Shown: piece by piece, positions 56,810-64,000 of the stretch
How positions within the stretch are numbered: position 1 is the first letter of the stretch
Layout of the letters: every line of letters begins with the position of its first letter
NCBI RefSeq assembly: GCF_024436375.1
Contig: NZ_JAFMZM010000002.1
Coordinates: forward strand, 372,001-436,000
Direction of reading: 5' to 3'
Origin: Nocardioides astragali
GTDB taxonomy: Bacteria; Actinomycetota; Actinomycetes; Propionibacteriales; Nocardioidaceae
DNA: 64,000 bases
Program-made: the position numbers and the translations under genes
Notes under the pieces: generated by a model
Databases searched by the model: none
Seen by the model: the letters and a program-made list of their open reading frames with translations, nothing else
What the model was told of the DNA's origin: nothing

Positions 56810-59181
56810 GGCGCATCGAGCGCGGACCCGCACCCGCGCTCGTGCAGTCCCCGGACTTCCAGCGGCTGTGGGGCGACTACCTGTCGTTCCGAGCGTCCGG
56901 CGGGAGCCGCGTCACCCAGACCAAGCTCGGCCCGACGGACTTCGTCGGCATGCTCGACCGGCTCGCGGGGGAGTACGTGCGCTCGCTCTTCCAGAACCGG
57001 TGCGCTTACACCGAGCGGGCCGACAAAGTGGTGCTGCACCTGCACCGCCCGGAGAGCGACGCGTTCGACGACCGCCTCGGCGTCTCCGCCGACCACTACT
57101 GGTGGACCGCCGGCTGGTACCGAAACTGGTACGCAGCGTCGTACGAGCTCGTCGGCCTCAAGCGCACCACGTTCCCGGTGCTGGGCGACCGGGCGCTCGT
57201 CCCGTCCCCCCACGAGGTGGGCCCCGGATGGGAGCCGGCGCAGCCGTACCTCGACAACGGCCTGCTGCTGGACCCGTGCGAGGACCATCCCGAGTGGCAC
57301 CTGCGCTTCCACCGGGACGGCACCGTCACCCCCTGGGCCGACGAGGGACCGGCCGTCTGGCTGACCGACGACGCGCGGCGCCGAGGGGTCGAGACCATCC
57401 GCCTCCTTGGCCTGAACGCCGACGACCTGGTCAGGTCCAGGGCGGCGGTCATCGGCGAGGTGGTCGGGCGAGGAAGCTTCGAGGTCGGACCGCTGGAGTC
57501 GATGCCGCACGTCGGCGCCGTCCGCCAGGTGCTCGCTCAGCTCCTGCTGGACCGCGGCCCGGAAGCCGAGCATCTGAGCGCGCTCCTCCCCGAGATCGCG
57601 CCGCTGGTGATCGGCGACCCGTACCGGTATCCCGACGACCTCGTCCAACAGGTGCTGCCGTACGTCGCCGGGATCTACCCGGCGCTCGCCGACAGCTGGC
57701 GTCCGCGCGAGCAGCTCGCGGAGGCGGCGCCGCCGGACGAGGCGCCGGGTGAGCCATCACCGCCCGTGGCGCCGCCCGCCGCGCCACGCCGGAAGGCCCG
57801 GCCACGCCGCGGGCTCACTTCGCACGAGACGCACGTCATCCCGCGCACGGCAGCGATCACGAAGGCCACCATCGTCAACTTCCAGGCGATCGAGCGCGTC
57901 GAGCTCACCATCCCGGTGGCCGAGGTCGAGCTGCCGCCGCGCCCGGGCACGACCACGACGGAGACCGGGCGCGCCTGGACGGCGCTGCTGGGGGAGAACG
58001 GCACCGGCAAGAGCTCGACGCTGCGCGCGATCGGGCTGGGGCTCGCGTCAACGTACCTGCCCGAGCTGGAGCAGGAGGTCGGCCTCGACTGGTCGCGACT
58101 GCTGCGCCGCGGCACGAAGAGCGGGCGGGTCCTGCTGGAGTTCACCGACGGCTCGCGCATCGACCTGCGCTTCAACGCGAGACGGGCGTGGTTCGTGGGG
58201 GGCGCGCCTCGGGTGGAGGCCTTCGTGCGCGGCTTCGGCGCGACCCGGCTGCTCAGCCCCGACGCCCCGCCGCCGGAGGCGAACGTGCGGCTGGGCAACC
58301 TCTTCGACGCGCACGTGCCCGTCATCGACGCGGAGCAGTGGCTGCTGGACATCCCTAGCGAGGGTGACTTCAACGTGGTCGCGCTCGCCATGGCCCAGTT
58401 GATCGGGCGGCGCGAGGACGTCGAGTTCGCCCAGGCCGACCCGTCGGCGCCGCCGCTGGTGCAGCGTGAGGGGGGAGAGCTCACCATCGGTGGCGAGCCG
58501 CTGGCCACTCTCAGCGACGGCTTCCGGACGATCATTGCCACTGCGTGCGACCTGATGGCGGGTGCCGGGGCGGGGTTGTCGGACATGCGGCACGCCAGCG
58601 GGATCGTGCTCGTCGACGAGCTCGGCGCCCACATGCACCCCCGCTGGAAGATGGACATCACCGGGACGCTGCGCCGGGTGTTCCCGTCGATGCAGTTCAT
58701 TGTGACGACCCACGAGCCCCTCTGCCTGATGGGCATGGTCGAGAACGAGGTGATCCGGGTGCGCCCCTCGACCACCCAGCCGGGCGCGCCTTGGCACGCC
58801 ATGTTCGACCCCGTCCCCGACTCGCCCAGCCGGTTCCGGGTCGACCGCCTCCTGACCTCGGCCTTCTTCGGCCTCGACACCACCATCGACCCGGGAGTGG
58901 ACCGCGAGTTCAGGGAGTACTACGCGCTGCTGCGCCAGGACGTCCTGACCCCCGAGCAGGAGAGCCGGCGTGTTGAGCTCCGCGGCCGTCTGTCGCAGCA
59001 TGGCGTGCTGGGCTACACCCGCCGCGACCAGCTGGTGTACGAGGCCATCGACCGATTCTTGGCCGACGAGCCCGAGCTGAGCGTCGAGGAGCGGCGCCGC
59101 CGGCGCGACGACACCCTCGAGAACGTCGCCGACATCTGGCGCAACGTCGCCGAGCGCCGCAGGGCCGGAGGGCTGCTGTGA
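56806..59181 (+). CDS. SMC/ABC-like ATPase fused to inactivated HNH-type domain
   Basis: 791 residues. Residues 1-250 copy the fold of the HNH protein encoded next (LFQNRCAYTERADK, HYWWTAGWYRNWYAAS, LLLDPCEDHPEWHLRFHRDG) but the CAYC pair is CAYT, the EHxRPK His is replaced and the CxxC is lost, so it should not bind zinc or cut. After a Pro/Ala/Arg linker (300-345) the ATPase has Walker A LGENGTGKSS (395-404), an LSDGF signature near 569, Walker B IVLVDELGAHMHP (600-612) and H-loop TTHEP. It is PtuA/AAA_21-like. Overlaps its neighbours at both ends. Confidence 0.87.
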   Translation: MRRIERGPAPALVQSPDFQRLWGDYLSFRASGGSRVTQTKLGPTDFVGMLDRLAGEYVRSLFQNRCAYTERADKVVLHLHRPESDAFDDRLGVSADHYWWTAGWYRNWYAASYELVGLKRTTFPVLGDRALVPSPHEVGPGWEPAQPYLDNGLLLDPCEDHPEWHLRFHRDGTVTPWADEGPAVWLTDDARRRGVETIRLLGLNADDLVRSRAAVIGEVVGRGSFEVGPLESMPHVGAVRQVLAQLLLDRGPEAEHLSALLPEIAPLVIGDPYRYPDDLVQQVLPYVAGIYPALADSWRPREQLAEAAPPDEAPGEPSPPVAPPAAPRRKARPRRGLTSHETHVIPRTAAITKATIVNFQAIERVELTIPVAEVELPPRPGTTTTETGRAWTALLGENGTGKSSTLRAIGLGLASTYLPELEQEVGLDWSRLLRRGTKSGRVLLEFTDGSRIDLRFNARRAWFVGGAPRVEAFVRGFGATRLLSPDAPPPEANVRLGNLFDAHVPVIDAEQWLLDIPSEGDFNVVALAMAQLIGRREDVEFAQADPSAPPLVQREGGELTIGGEPLATLSDGFRTIIATACDLMAGAGAGLSDMRHASGIVLVDELGAHMHPRWKMDITGTLRRVFPSMQFIVTTHEPLCLMGMVENEVIRVRPSTTQPGAPWHAMFDPVPDSPSRFRVDRLLTSAFFGLDTTIDPGVDREFREYYALLRQDVLTPEQESRRVELRGRLSQHGVLGYTRRDQLVYEAIDRFLADEPELSVEERRRRRDDTLENVADIWRNVAERRRAGGLL

Positions 59182-60068
59182 TCCGCGTCGACCGGGACGG
59201 GGTCCTCGAGCCCGCGTCGCTCGAGCGCCCGTACGGCAGCGGTCGCTTCAAGGGCAAGACCGAGGCCGAGCGCGTCGCGATCGAGTTCGCCGATCATCTC
59301 CGCGACGGGGGCACGCCTGAGACGTTCACGTTCAAGTACGAGCGCTACAGCGACGCCGACGTGAAGTTCGCGCTCAACCAGCTCTTCGGCGGCAAGTGCG
59401 CCTACTGCGAGACGAGGTACGCCGCCACCCAGCCCGTCGACGTCGAGCACTGGCGTCCGAAGAGCGAGGTCCACGAGCGCGACGCGAACGGTGTGAAGAT
59501 CGTGCTGCCGGGCTACCACTGGCTGGCCTCGGCCTGGGAGAACCTCCTGCCCTCCTGCATCGACTGCAACCGCGAACGCGGGCAGAAGGACTTCGTCACC
59601 GGAGTCGAGGAGACGCTCGGCAAGGCCAACCAGTTCCCCGTCAACGGCCCGCGGATGGCGCCGCCCGCGTCCGGGGCGCCGGCCGTCGTCGAGGACGTCC
59701 TGCTCCTGAACCCCTGCCTCGAGGATCCTGGCGCGCACCTCGACTTCCGCGACGACGGCGCGGTCATGCCCCGGCAGGACAGCCCCAAGGGCCTGGCGTC
59801 CATCCGGGTCTACGCCCTGAACCGCACCGAGCTGGCCCTGGACCGGCTCGGCATCGCCCGCCTCATCGAGCAGCGGCTGCGCACCATCGAGGGCCTGGCC
59901 AGCGTGATCCGCGACCCGGCGCTGACCGAGAACCTGCGCCGGGACCTGCAGGATCTCGCCGCCCACGAGATCGACGCGCTCCACGAGATGGCCCAGCCGG
60001 ACCGCGAGTACGCCGCGCTCGCGCGGCAGCTGATCGAGGAGAGCGCGCCACCGTCGGTGCGGCGCTAG
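59178..60068 (+). CDS. HNH endonuclease, PtuB-like
   Basis: 296 residues from GTG 59178, overlapping the ATPase stop. GGKCAYCETRY (CxxC 74-77), DVEHWRPKSE (E-H at 90-91) and LLPSCIDCNRERGQ (CxxC 127-130, N131) are the intact zinc and catalytic residues of HNH nucleases of the TIGR02646/PtuB kind. The later LLLNPCLEDPGAHLDFRDDG resembles the same part of the ATPase N-domain. With the ATPase it looks like a Septu-type nuclease pair. Confidence 0.87.
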   Translation: MIRVDRDGVLEPASLERPYGSGRFKGKTEAERVAIEFADHLRDGGTPETFTFKYERYSDADVKFALNQLFGGKCAYCETRYAATQPVDVEHWRPKSEVHERDANGVKIVLPGYHWLASAWENLLPSCIDCNRERGQKDFVTGVEETLGKANQFPVNGPRMAPPASGAPAVVEDVLLLNPCLEDPGAHLDFRDDGAVMPRQDSPKGLASIRVYALNRTELALDRLGIARLIEQRLRTIEGLASVIRDPALTENLRRDLQDLAAHEIDALHEMAQPDREYAALARQLIEESAPPSVRR

Positions 60069-60520
60069 CCGCGACCATGCGCGGCTTGACCAGGCGACGG
60101 GGGTCGTTGTGGGTCACGAACTGTGCGAACCCCTGGCGCACAAGCTCGGCCCCTGACTCCGCGCGCCCCGCCTCGACGAAGTCGAGGGCGGCCTCCAGAG
60201 ACGCGCGACGCGACGCCCAAAGGCGGTATGACTGTGAGGATCGCCAACGCAGGGTGTGACCCCCGGAATGTCTGGCTTCGGGCCTGATCACCTGGCGGTG
60301 GCGGCCCCGGATGTGTCTCAAGCCGAGTGGCGCAGGACGAGATGACGCCGCCCGGATCACAGTCCTGTCGAGCCTCGGTCCCGGGCGGGCCATTGCCCCC
60401 GTGCGCTAATCGACAAGAGGGGGTCTCGGTGGCGGTCAGATCGGCGATGGCGGGTGTATTGACGGGTGCGTGACTACTCCGTCTCAACGAGAAGGTTCGT
60501 CAGTCTGCGCCCAGGACCCA
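60069..60520. other. Gap with possible gene remnant
   Basis: 452 nt. On the minus strand at about 60079-60240 a helical-looking stretch (SLEAALDFVEAGRAESGAEL, then VRQGFAQFVTHNDP) is open but runs on into the antisense of the HNH gene and has no good start, so I treat it as a relic. Nothing else is seen. Confidence 0.4.
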
Positions 60521-63061
60521 TCAGGTGCGCTGCCACTGCGCTGTGACGATCTGGGACTCTTCCCTCCGGAAGGTCGTGATGGTACGTCCGTCACTGGCGA
60601 CGACGGCGACCATGCCGGACGCGGTGACGATGTTGGCAGGAGCGGCGGTTTCGGCAGGCACGGGTGCACTGTCCGATCTCGACAGCAGGCGCTTCACGCC
60701 GCCGGCGGCGTGAAGCGCCTGGAGGCGTGTCGGCGCGACGTCGATCCGGCGGGCCAACCGCTGGCCGGCCCGGATCCGGAGCAGCAGGTCTCCATCCCGG
60801 GCCTCCAGCTCGAGTTCCTCCACTGCCGCGGGCAGGTAGAGGCGGTCGACCTCGGTGAGCAGCGTCTGCTCCACTGCCACGTTGATCGGGCCCTGCTGAG
60901 ATGCCGGTTCGGCATCCGGCTCCTGGCCGTCGGTGGCGATGTGCACCGAGTCGATGGTGTCGGTCGTGACGGTCCGCAGGTCGACACGACCATCTGCGTT
61001 GGCCACGCCGTGTGTCAGCAGGGTCTCCTGGTCCGGGGCGAACACCAAGGCCCGCTGCCCTGGGCCGAGACCTGCGGCGTGGATGTCCCACTGGCGGCCA
61101 AATCTGCGAAGGTCCGGCGGGTCGACGCGCCAGAACAGCTCGAGGATGGCCTGTTCAACCAGTCCGACCGTCAGCTGCTTGCACTTGTTGATGCGTTCGG
61201 CGGCTTGAGCGATCGACTCTGAGTACGCGGTCAGCACGGGTGGTGCGGCGAACGTGTACTCCCGCACCCCGCCGTTGGTGAACATGCGCAGCCGTAGTGC
61301 GTAGGGCTGTGGCGCGAAGTCGGCGAACTGGTTCTTGCGGACGGTCGCCTCGGTGAGCTTGACGGTCACCGTGCCGGGCACCCCCGGGATGTCGACGGCC
61401 CGGTACTCGCTGTGCGGGTCCTGGTAGACACCCAGGTGGTCGCCCACGACCTCGTAGACTTGGTTTCCCCCGTCAGGACGCAGGCCGTAGCGCATCGAGA
61501 TGGTGGGTCGGGCCGGTGGGGCGGCTCCGCCGCCGAAGCGGTAACCCACCGCCAGGTCGAGGGCGAGCGTGCCTCTGGTCTCCTGGCCTCGGCCGGGCTC
61601 ACACCTGTCCCGCAGCCGCCACGGCGACATGCCCTCGAGGCTGTGCGCTTGGACCCGCGGCAGGCTGGGCGCCGGAACATCGGAACGGCCACGCAGGACG
61701 AACCGGTTCCCAGCTGCGGCGGCCTGGGTCAGGACGAACCAATCGCGGGTCAGGTCGTTGGTGAACTCCAGTGGCAGGTCGAGAGCGAACCCGTTGGGCG
61801 TCCTGGTCAGGCGGGACTCGTCCTCCAGCTCGTCGTTGAGGGCGTCCATCGCGAGCTGTTGGTCGACGCCAGCGATGAGCATGCTCAGCCCGGCGAGCAA
61901 GGCCAGCGGCTTCAATCCTGGCACCAGCAGGTCGGCCGCGGTGGCCGCGACCCCGATGCCGGTTGCGCCGTGGTCGAAAGCCGTGATGAGGATGCCCAGG
62001 GGGTTGAGGATGGCCAACCCGAAGCACTTGGCGACGTCTCCCGTGTTCTTCTCGTAGTCGACGTGCAGGCTGCCGCGCAGCACGTTGTCTCTGGGCACGG
62101 AGAAGTCCAGGTGCGCGAAGACGTCCAGGCGTACGTCGTTGCCGGCGCAGGCGTTGTCTATCCGTGCGTACTTGGACACGGTGATCCGGGGTGGTGCGCC
62201 ACCGCGGAACTCCGCTCCGATGCCCGGGGAGAAGTACAACGGGTGCTTGTCGATCAGCAGCGCGTCAACCTGGGATCCGACCGCGGACGCGAGAGCGGAT
62301 CCGTCGATGGAGACCGCCCACGCCTGGTCGCCCAGATGGGACTGTGGTTGACCCTCGAAGAAGTGGTGCCAGCCCTGATACCTCTCGATCAGCGCCTTGC
62401 GTCCCTCGTCGGACATCTCGAACCGCAACAGGATCTCGTCGGCGTCAGTGAGCGTGATGCCCGCGTTGAGCACGCGGGTGCCCGGCGGGAGGAGACCGGC
62501 GAGGGCCGCACCTACGTCGATCGGCGCGGTCATCGTCAGGGCTGCGGGCACATGGTGCGGCACGACCGAGGGCGGGGCGGCCGCCACATCGGGTTCGATC
62601 CGGAGCTGAGCGACACCCTGGGCGTTGACGTCGACGCGCGCGATCACGCCGAGCACCGCGGCGGGCACGGTGACGGATGTGGTGGTCGGTGCCGAGGTCC
62701 CGGCCGCCGCGACGGCAGAGACGGTGGCGAAGTGGACCGTGACGTGCACGCCGATCCGCACGGCCGAGGCGTTGAAGCCCTCGTTCAGAGGGCTGGGCGC
62801 GACCTGCCCGGCGGGGTCCTGCTCGTTGAGCGCCACCCACCGGTCAGCCGAGATCTTGGCCAGGTGGACCCCATCGACGGTGGCGCCGTCCAGCCAGGAC
62901 GGCTCACCGCCGGGGCCGGCGACCGGGATTGTCAGTGGACGGAACTCGCTCATCAACCGGTAGGCGATCAGCCGCTCGAAGGCGGCATGAGTGAACGCGA
63001 ACTGGCAGATCATGAGCGCAAGCTGCGGGGACGTCGGGCCGGTGCGGCGGTCATGCCTCAT
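60521..63061 (-). CDS. Beta-rich hypothetical protein, possibly TULIP-like
   Basis: 846 residues, no signal peptide. The first half has amphipathic strands and a helix (MICQFAFTHAAFERLIAYRL, APIDVGAALAGLLPPGTRVL, ALASAVGSQVDALLIDK) like lipid-binding TULIP proteins; around 390-420 a hydrophobic helix pair (VPGLKPLALLAGLSMLIAGV). The second half (YRFGGGAAPPARPTISMRYG onward) is unrelated beta sheet. Convergent with the HNH gene. Start uncertain: ATGs at 63061, 63013 and 62953 are in frame. No assigned family. Confidence 0.6.
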   Translation of the reverse strand: MRHDRRTGPTSPQLALMICQFAFTHAAFERLIAYRLMSEFRPLTIPVAGPGGEPSWLDGATVDGVHLAKISADRWVALNEQDPAGQVAPSPLNEGFNASAVRIGVHVTVHFATVSAVAAAGTSAPTTTSVTVPAAVLGVIARVDVNAQGVAQLRIEPDVAAAPPSVVPHHVPAALTMTAPIDVGAALAGLLPPGTRVLNAGITLTDADEILLRFEMSDEGRKALIERYQGWHHFFEGQPQSHLGDQAWAVSIDGSALASAVGSQVDALLIDKHPLYFSPGIGAEFRGGAPPRITVSKYARIDNACAGNDVRLDVFAHLDFSVPRDNVLRGSLHVDYEKNTGDVAKCFGLAILNPLGILITAFDHGATGIGVAATAADLLVPGLKPLALLAGLSMLIAGVDQQLAMDALNDELEDESRLTRTPNGFALDLPLEFTNDLTRDWFVLTQAAAAGNRFVLRGRSDVPAPSLPRVQAHSLEGMSPWRLRDRCEPGRGQETRGTLALDLAVGYRFGGGAAPPARPTISMRYGLRPDGGNQVYEVVGDHLGVYQDPHSEYRAVDIPGVPGTVTVKLTEATVRKNQFADFAPQPYALRLRMFTNGGVREYTFAAPPVLTAYSESIAQAAERINKCKQLTVGLVEQAILELFWRVDPPDLRRFGRQWDIHAAGLGPGQRALVFAPDQETLLTHGVANADGRVDLRTVTTDTIDSVHIATDGQEPDAEPASQQGPINVAVEQTLLTEVDRLYLPAAVEELELEARDGDLLLRIRAGQRLARRIDVAPTRLQALHAAGGVKRLLSRSDSAPVPAETAAPANIVTASGMVAVVASDGRTITTFRREESQIVTAQWQRT

Positions 63062-63286
63062 GGTGGACCTGGCACGCTCGCGGCCGCAACGCCCGATCGT
63101 CAGCTCGCCGGGCCCTGTGCTGTGCGTGCGTCAGGGCTACGGGCGGCCCGCACTCTTGGTCCTCGTCCACCTCGCTACGGTGGACGACCACCTATGGCCA
63201 CCTGATGGCCCCCACCACCTACGCGGACATCCGTGCTTCGGGATCGGGAATGCCAAGAGGGACGGCCCCCCGCCCGGCACATCTCA
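63062..63286. other. Spacer
   Basis: 225 nt between the two minus-strand genes. No gene or clear signal seen. Confidence 0.4.
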
Positions 63287-64000
63287 CTATCTGCCCGGGA
63301 GCAGTCTGGTGTTGGCGAAGGGCCAGGCGAAGCTTGAGAAGGTGGCCGAGACTGACACCGATAGCGACCGGGCCCAGTGCCACCAGCCGACGGGGATGAA
63401 CAGTCCGTCGCCGGGGCCTACCTCGACTTCCATCACCGAGGCTCGGGCGAACAGCGGGTGGCGCGCCGGGTCGACGTCCTCGGGGTCGACATCGCTGTAG
63501 TACTTGTCGCGGGGATAGACGTAGTCGCGGTCGAACGACGGAACCAGCCGGAACCGCTTGCGGCCGTGGACCTGCGTGAACAGGATCGAGTGCTCGTCGT
63601 AGTGGAGCGGCGTGACCGTGCCGGCTGGGCCGATCCACAGCTTGGCCGAGCCGGGTCGTCGGTCGGAGTCGTTGACGATATCGGGCGGGGGCCGAAGCTC
63701 GTCGCGCAGCATGTGCAACTTCGGGTTCTCGAAGAAGTTGTTTCGTGCGACGAGGTAGTAGTCGTTGCTCTCGTCTGTGGCGGCCAGCATCCTCGCCAGG
63801 TCGGCGAGCGTCACGGTGCGCACCGTCTCCCGGAACCGCTGCTCGTAGTCGCCGGAGCGCTCGCGGCCGGCCGTGATCTGCACCGAGACGTCACCGAACC
63901 GGGCGGCAAAGTGATCTGGCGACCAGTCCCGGACGGCCGGGCTGTCGCCCAGCACGCGTGGGAGCAGCACCGGCCGGTTGCGGGCGTAGTAGTCCCTCAG
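63287..64000 (-). CDS. Cupin_8/JmjC-like hydroxylase (N-terminus beyond window)
   Basis: The reading frame is open to the window end; the visible part begins LRDYYARNRPVLLPRV, a typical Cupin_8 start block. TPLHYDEHSILFTQVHGRKRF contains the HxD metal pair and VGWWHWARSL the distal His of Fe(II)/2-oxoglutarate hydroxylases; FIPVGWWH and GDGLFIPVG are family-typical. It is likely a protein hydroxylase (asparaginyl-type) or a relative. Its start lies outside. Confidence 0.85.
   Translation of the reverse strand: MRDYYARNRPVLLPRVLGDSPAVRDWSPDHFAARFGDVSVQITAGRERSGDYEQRFRETVRTVTLADLARMLAATDESNDYYLVARNNFFENPKLHMLRDELRPPPDIVNDSDRRPGSAKLWIGPAGTVTPLHYDEHSILFTQVHGRKRFRLVPSFDRDYVYPRDKYYSDVDPEDVDPARHPLFARASVMEVEVGPGDGLFIPVGWWHWARSLSVSVSATFSSFAWPFANTRLLPGR

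Noticed and set aside
54845..60068. CBASS or retron assignment for the patatin unit
   Set aside because: No nucleotidyltransferase, reverse transcriptase or msr-msd RNA is visible.
60079..60240. Minus-strand helical ORF fragment
   Set aside because: Lacks a start site and runs on into antisense of the HNH gene; kept only as a possible relic.

Overview
The window is very GC-rich (about 70% by eye) with dense, overlapping genes and GTG starts. It looks like an actinobacterial chromosome. The gene content (recA-recX with a DUF3046 gene nearby, an actinobacterial-type glycogen synthase beside glgC, ECF sigma factors with zinc-finger anti-sigma or DGPF/YCII partners, a DUF222-HNH relic and a GTTTCGTGAC-type dispersed repeat) fits Nocardioides or a close relative. 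The genus is an inference; no rRNA or tRNA gene is present to confirm it.

Left part (1-33.5 kb) is ordinary chromosome. A minus-strand unit of six overlapping genes (4351 to 1) encodes an ECF sigma factor, its zinc-finger anti-sigma factor, an ABC exporter (ATPase plus two membrane proteins) and a nucleoside-hydrolase-like lipoprotein cut by the window edge. A plus-strand run follows: SodC-like protein, DinB protein, methyltransferase, DUF3046, DM13 lipid/secreted protein, MFS transporter, then LexA-boxed recA and overlapping recX, a phosphoribosyltransferase, a GNAT enzyme, PPK2, a HipA-like kinase with DUF3037 and an AlkD-like protein. The assimilatory sulfur operon (leader peptide, sir, zinc ribbon, cysH, sirohydrochlorin chelatase) lies on the minus strand opposite glyA. 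Then come glgA/glgC divergent, an ECF42-type sigma with two YCII proteins, pgm, two tandem Sm/Hfq-like small proteins, an AidB-type acyl-CoA dehydrogenase, a matrixin-like protease, a YihY/BrkB protein, a K+ channel with RCK domain and a sulfotransferase.

From 33.5 kb the region becomes accessory. It holds a dispersed repeat and a truncated DUF222-HNH relic, a hypothetical gene, a membrane-anchored Asp-box (BNR) protein divergent from a YtrA-type GntR regulator over a 25-bp palindrome, a small secreted protein, a PIN-toxin/antitoxin pair in which both genes are frameshifted, and a tyrosine recombinase. Just upstream of the recombinase is a sequence matching the 3' end of a tRNA gene (probably tRNA-Val), which marks a likely attachment site. 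By its orientation, an integrated element would run rightwards from about 39.7 kb.

The most unusual part is 41.4-63 kb. Three giant, unannotatable plus-strand genes lie almost end to end: a 1223-aa protein with fibronectin-III-like segments, a 1023-aa eukaryotic-type phospholipase D with membrane segments, and a 2090-aa beta-rich protein. They are followed by a tight three-gene unit with its own promoter: a membrane patatin-like phospholipase, an SMC/ABC-like ATPase fused to an inactivated HNH-type domain, and an intact HNH nuclease. The ATPase-HNH pair resembles Septu (PtuA/PtuB), but with a pseudo-HNH fusion and a phospholipase added. A beta-rich 846-aa protein and a JmjC/cupin protein on the minus strand complete the cargo. 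I propose this block as a candidate undescribed lipid-directed conflict or defence system. That is an inference from gene content only.
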